Below are positions 32,016 to 34,905 of a stretch of 34,905 nucleotides of DNA, piece after piece. The notes under the pieces were generated by a model that searched no databases, was not told where the DNA came from, and saw only the letters and a program-made list of their open reading frames with translations. Both the position numbers and the translations under genes were made by a program. The DNA is taken from assembly GCF_015845845.1 (NCBI RefSeq), contig NZ_LDIG01000156.1:1-34905 (forward strand), given 5' to 3'. Every line of letters begins with the position of its first letter. Positions within the stretch are counted from its first letter, which is position 1. The DNA is from Paenibacillus dendritiformis. GTDB taxonomy: Bacteria > Bacillota > Bacilli > Paenibacillales > Paenibacillaceae.

Positions 32016-32642
32016 CTAATTATCCTTCAGCATCGTCAGCAGCATATAGCCGGCCATTCCCCATATCAAGATGGCCGATCCTTTGTTCAGCCAGACCAGG
32101 CGCTGTCCCGTCGTATCCAGCTTGCGCAGCACCCTGCCGGCGATCGCCAGGGAGATGAACCATAACCAGGATACAAGCACCGCAGCGGCGGCAAATATAA
32201 CCCGGTCCGTTCCCGCATACTGCAAGGAGCTCGTGCCGATGACTCCGATCGTATCCATAATCGCGTGCGGGTTCAACAGCGAGACCGAAGCGGTAAAGAC
32301 CATTTGCCGCTTGATCGTATCGGCCCGATGCTGCCGCTGCGCGCCGTCTCCGGCCGTCTTCCACAGACTATACCCGATATAGAGGATAAACAGAAATCCG
32401 GCGGCGAACAGCACATTTTTCAGCCAGATCCATTGGAGCAGCAGCAGCGACACGCCTTGCACCGCCAGCACGATGAGCAGCGTATCGCATAAGGAGGCGG
32501 TAATGACGGCCGGCGCCGCCTTCCACAGCCGGGTGTGAAGCGCCCCCTGATTGAAGATGAACACGTTCTGAACGCCTAACGGGAGTATCAGTCCGAATGC
32601 CAGCAATATACCATGTACAAAAGGTTCCCACATCTGTTCCAT
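32016..32642 (-). CDS. LysE/ArgO-type amino acid exporter
   Basis: A 208-residue membrane protein with about six helices. The LysE signatures are GLILPLGVQNVFIFNQGAL near residue 17 and SVSLLNPHAIMDTIGVIGTSS near 117. The family exports basic amino acids such as lysine or arginine; the substrate is not determined. GGAAGGAAGAGC precedes ATG 32642; a longer upstream reading crosses the regulator region and is rejected. It is divergent from the MocR-type regulator, a common arrangement for a transporter and its regulator. Confidence 0.9.
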   Translation of the reverse strand: MEQMWEPFVHGILLAFGLILPLGVQNVFIFNQGALHTRLWKAAPAVITASLCDTLLIVLAVQGVSLLLLQWIWLKNVLFAAGFLFILYIGYSLWKTAGDGAQRQHRADTIKRQMVFTASVSLLNPHAIMDTIGVIGTSSLQYAGTDRVIFAAAAVLVSWLWFISLAIAGRVLRKLDTTGQRLVWLNKGSAILIWGMAGYMLLTMLKDN

Positions 32643-32704
32643 GCTCTTCCTTCCTGTTGCTTGTTGCGTCTTGCGCAGGACAAGGTCAAGCATACCTGCC
32701 CGGC

Positions 32705-32758
32705 TTTGGGTTGTCACCGACCATTTGGTTGTGTCCGAGCCCAACCAAAAGCTATAAT
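32705..32758 (+). promoter_or_regulatory. Repeats and promoter in the LysE/MocR intergenic region
   Basis: TTTGGGTTGTC (32705-32715) and TTTGGTTGTGTC (32724-32735) are imperfect direct repeats 19 bp apart. TTTGGTTG (32724-32731) and CAACCAAA (32742-32749) form an 8-bp inverted repeat. TATAAT is at 32753-32758, with a weak TTGTGT at 32729-32734 as -35. MocR-type proteins are known to bind direct and inverted repeats, so this is a plausible operator for both genes. Confidence 0.6.
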
Positions 32759-32813
32759 GGAACTGCGATGCGCAGGCTTCCGGCCTGCGGAATGCAGGGA
32801 AGGAGAGCGGCCG

Positions 32814-34271
32814 ATGCCGATTACTTATAAGGCGGACTGGAAGCCGGATCCCCGGCTTCCGCTGCCCATCTACAGACAGATCGAGCAATATGTTCAAGGG
32901 AGGATTCGCAGCGGCGAATGGAGCATCGGCATGAAGCTGCCCCCGCAGCGGACGCTGGCCGAAGCCTTCGGGGTCAATCGAAGCACGGTCGTCACCGCGA
33001 TGGAGGCGCTGATGTCGGAAGGATGGATTGAAGGCCGGGGCCGCGGCGGAACCCGGGTCATCGGCATTCCCGACGAGCGTGCCCGGCGCCCGATGAATCT
33101 GCCGGATTGGAACGCCTACGTCGAAGAAGGCGCGCATTACCCGAATCTGCCGATGATCCAGAGCATTAACCGGCTGGAGTTCGATCCGGATATCATCCGG
33201 CTCGGTACCGGGGAATTATCGCCCGAGCTTCTGCCGCAGGAGCAGATCCGCGAGCTGTTCGCTTCCTTGGCGGAGCGGCCCGTCCCCCTCGGCTACGAGC
33301 AGCCGCAAGGGGATGAGGAGCTGAGAGGGCTGCTGAGCCGGGAGTTATCCCGTCAAGGCATCCAGGCGTCGCCGTCGGCCATTCTCATCGTCTCCGGAGC
33401 GCTGCAGGCGCTGCAGCTCATCTCGGCCGGGCTCCTGGAGCGCCAGTCGGCCATCTTGCTGGAGAAGCCGTCTTACTTATATTCGATCCATGCCTTCCAA
33501 TCCGCCGGCATGAAGCTGATTGGCCTGCCGATGGACGAGGCCGGGCTGCGGCTGTCCGAGCTGGAGCGGTGCTGGCGGACCTATCACGCTTCGATGCTGT
33601 ATACGATTCCGACCTTCCACAATCCGACCGGAACGGTGATGAGCGAGACACGCCGCCAGCAGCTCCTGACGTTATGCGAGACGATCGGGCTGCCGGTGCT
33701 GGAAGACGGCGCATATCAGGAATTATGGCTTGATCGGGAGCCTCCGTCGCCGTTGAAATCGCGCGATGAGCATGGGATCGTCCTGCATGTGGGAACGATG
33801 TCCAAATCGGTCAGTCCCGGCTTGCGGATCGGATGGGTGGTCGGTCCGGAGCCGGTCATCGAGCGGTTGGCCGACATCAAAATGCAAACCGACTACGGCT
33901 CCAGCTCCTTGTCGCAGCAGGCGGCCAAAATGTGGTTCGCGTCCGGCATGCATGTGCCGCATCTGGACCATATACGCACGCGGCTGCGGGAGCGGCGCGA
34001 CGCCATGCTGGCGCTGCTGGAGGCCCATTGGCCGGATATCGCCGACTGGTCGAGGCCGGAGGGGGGCTTCTATGTCTGGGTCAGCCTGAAATCGCCGATT
34101 CCGGTGCAGCGGCTGTTCAACCAGGCTTTGAAGCATGGAATCTTATTGAACCCCGGGGTGCTGTATGACCGTTCCGCCGTCCGGCGGCTTCGCTTGTCCT
34201 ATGCCTATGCGTCGCTGCCTGAACTGGAGCATGCGCTCAAGCTGCTTCCGGAGCTGATTCGCGGGCGCTAA
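32814..34271 (+). CDS. MocR/PdxR-type GntR regulator with aminotransferase-like domain
   Basis: A 485-residue regulator. Residues 15-85 form a GntR winged helix (LPIYRQIEQYVQGRIRSGEW, then LAEAFGVNRSTVVTAMEALMSEGW). From about 125 a class I aminotransferase-like domain follows with N270-P-T-G, D298 and the PLP lysine K331 in GTMSKSVSPGLRIGW. Such proteins use PLP as a sensor in control of vitamin B6, GABA or amino acid transport genes. The neighbouring LysE gene is the likely target. ATG 32814 follows GGAAGGAGAGCGG; an upstream frame extension is rejected. Confidence 0.92.
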   Translation: MPITYKADWKPDPRLPLPIYRQIEQYVQGRIRSGEWSIGMKLPPQRTLAEAFGVNRSTVVTAMEALMSEGWIEGRGRGGTRVIGIPDERARRPMNLPDWNAYVEEGAHYPNLPMIQSINRLEFDPDIIRLGTGELSPELLPQEQIRELFASLAERPVPLGYEQPQGDEELRGLLSRELSRQGIQASPSAILIVSGALQALQLISAGLLERQSAILLEKPSYLYSIHAFQSAGMKLIGLPMDEAGLRLSELERCWRTYHASMLYTIPTFHNPTGTVMSETRRQQLLTLCETIGLPVLEDGAYQELWLDREPPSPLKSRDEHGIVLHVGTMSKSVSPGLRIGWVVGPEPVIERLADIKMQTDYGSSSLSQQAAKMWFASGMHVPHLDHIRTRLRERRDAMLALLEAHWPDIADWSRPEGGFYVWVSLKSPIPVQRLFNQALKHGILLNPGVLYDRSAVRRLRLSYAYASLPELEHALKLLPELIRGR

Positions 34272-34286
34272 ACGGCATGGTTCACA

Positions 34287-34314
34287 TAAGAACATAATAA
34301 ATGTTATGTAAACT
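34287..34314 (+). other. Xer/dif-like site 3, same orientation as site 1
   Basis: The right arm TTATGTAAACT (34304-34314) is identical to that of the site at 16084. The centre is TAAATG, and the left arm TAAGAACATAA (34287-34297) differs from site 1 by one base. GGTTCACATAA just upstream adds a further partial arm. It lies 15 bp after the regulator stop and about 210 bp before the ISL3-like gene. Confidence 0.5.
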
Positions 34315-34526
34315 TTATGGCGTTTAATAGGCGTACGATGTGAATAGGTGTTGATATTGGTCATTACTCGATGCCGCCATGAGCCATCCGGCAAATTTTC
34401 AACTAATTAATGGGCTCAAAACCGTAATCAGTGCTTGACGAAATAATCTCAGGCTGAAAATGGAAAAACATCTGCTAATCCTGTAATGTTGTAAGTCTCA
34501 CCGAACAACAAAAAAGGAATAGACAG

Positions 34527-34905
34527 ATGCAAAACCAGTATATCAATGAATTACTCGACATACCAGAGCTAAAAATCCGCCAAATCCTGTCCATCGATGC
34601 CGATGAACTTCACATAGAAGCTTTCCCCGTCAGCGAAAAGCAATGCTGTCCGTGCTGTGGGTCGGATCAAAATGTCATCCGCAAAGGAAGCAATGGCATA
34701 CGGATCGTCCGACATCTTCCCGTGTTCGAGAAAAAAACCTATCTGCACGTGCCCTCCATTCGCATGTTCTGTAAACACTGCGAAGCCGGATTTGTATGGA
34801 TGTATGAATTTGTCGGCCCCAAACAGCGCTACAGCAGTCTCTTTCGATTCCATACCGTTGAACAATCGCTTGGTTCTACAGCAGCGCATAGCGCTCGCAT
34901 GCAGA
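34527..34905 (+). CDS. ISL3-family transposase, N-terminal fragment cut by the window edge
   Basis: The frame is open from ATG 34527 to the window end (126 codons). The product begins MQNQYINELLDIPELKI and carries the ISL3 N-terminal zinc finger, CCPCCGS near residue 40 and CKHCEAGF near 84. ISL3 transposases have this zinc-ribbon plus HTH head before a DDE core, which would lie outside the window. AAAAAAGGAAT precedes the ATG. GC content is lower than in neighbouring genes, as expected for a mobile element. The left inverted repeat may lie near 34410-34450 but was not securely found. Confidence 0.82.
   Translation, partial: MQNQYINELLDIPELKIRQILSIDADELHIEAFPVSEKQCCPCCGSDQNVIRKGSNGIRIVRHLPVFEKKTYLHVPSIRMFCKHCEAGFVWMYEFVGPKQRYSSLFRFHTVEQSLGSTAAHSARMQ

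Noticed and set aside
1-34905. CRISPR array or toxin-antitoxin module
   Set aside because: The only tandem array has contiguous 48-bp units without spacers, and no antitoxin-like gene pair was found.

Overview
The window looks like chromosomal DNA of a Paenibacillus-type member of the Bacillales. The coding DNA is fairly GC-rich and most genes have strong AGGAGG-type ribosome binding sites. The gene families fit too: bacterial nitric oxide synthase oxygenase, MprF, LrgAB/CidAB, an AbrB-type regulator, a CtaG/DUF2243 pair and a Fnr-type box. Both window edges cut through transposase genes (IS1380-like at the left, ISL3-like at the right), so the window may be a contig broken at insertion sequences. 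No rRNA, tRNA or CRISPR array was seen.

Layout. 1-930: transposase 5' end, then a 48-bp tandem repeat and a promoter. 934-4428 (+): TPR protein, serine hydrolase, Gfo/Idh/MocA oxidoreductase and HD-domain protein. 4599-9096 (-): a tightly packed operon of a short DnaE-type polymerase, a DUF72 protein and a family-4-like uracil-DNA glycosylase, most likely for DNA repair. 9167-10459 (-): a membrane pair, DUF2243 and CtaG-like. 10563-11465 (+): an APH-like kinase. 11539-13359 (-): PAP2, phospholipid-methyltransferase-like and DedA genes that overlap end to end, suggesting membrane-lipid work. 13684-14784: a frame-disrupted gene and a Cu/Zn superoxide dismutase lipoprotein.

15067-20489 (+): a tyrosine recombinase, mprF, an LrgA/LrgB pair and a small HExxH protein. 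20490-21150 is a repeat-rich gap. 21154-25213: a secreted stalk-domain protein, two VOC/PhnB proteins, a small Cys-rich protein behind a Fnr/CRP-type box, a DCC-family protein and an AbrB-zinc-HTH fusion (-). 25354-29891: an unidentified gene and nos (-), divergent from a WYL regulator, which overlaps an AlkZ-related gene broken by one in-frame TAG; then a cyclase-like protein. 29940-34271: GH29 alpha-L-fucosidase (-), then a LysE exporter (-) divergent from a MocR-type regulator.

The least expected signal is a set of 28-bp Xer/dif-like sites (11-bp arm, 6-bp centre, 11-bp arm). They lie at 16084, 34287 (same orientation) and 25273 (opposite orientation). A perfect 11-6-11 palindrome at 14995 overlaps the likely promoter of the tyrosine recombinase. 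They could mark a Xer-exploiting element, or a family of palindromic operators. Other points of interest are the loss of three of four expected Fe-S cysteines in the uracil-DNA glycosylase, the class II Fnr promoter geometry, and the lipid operon.
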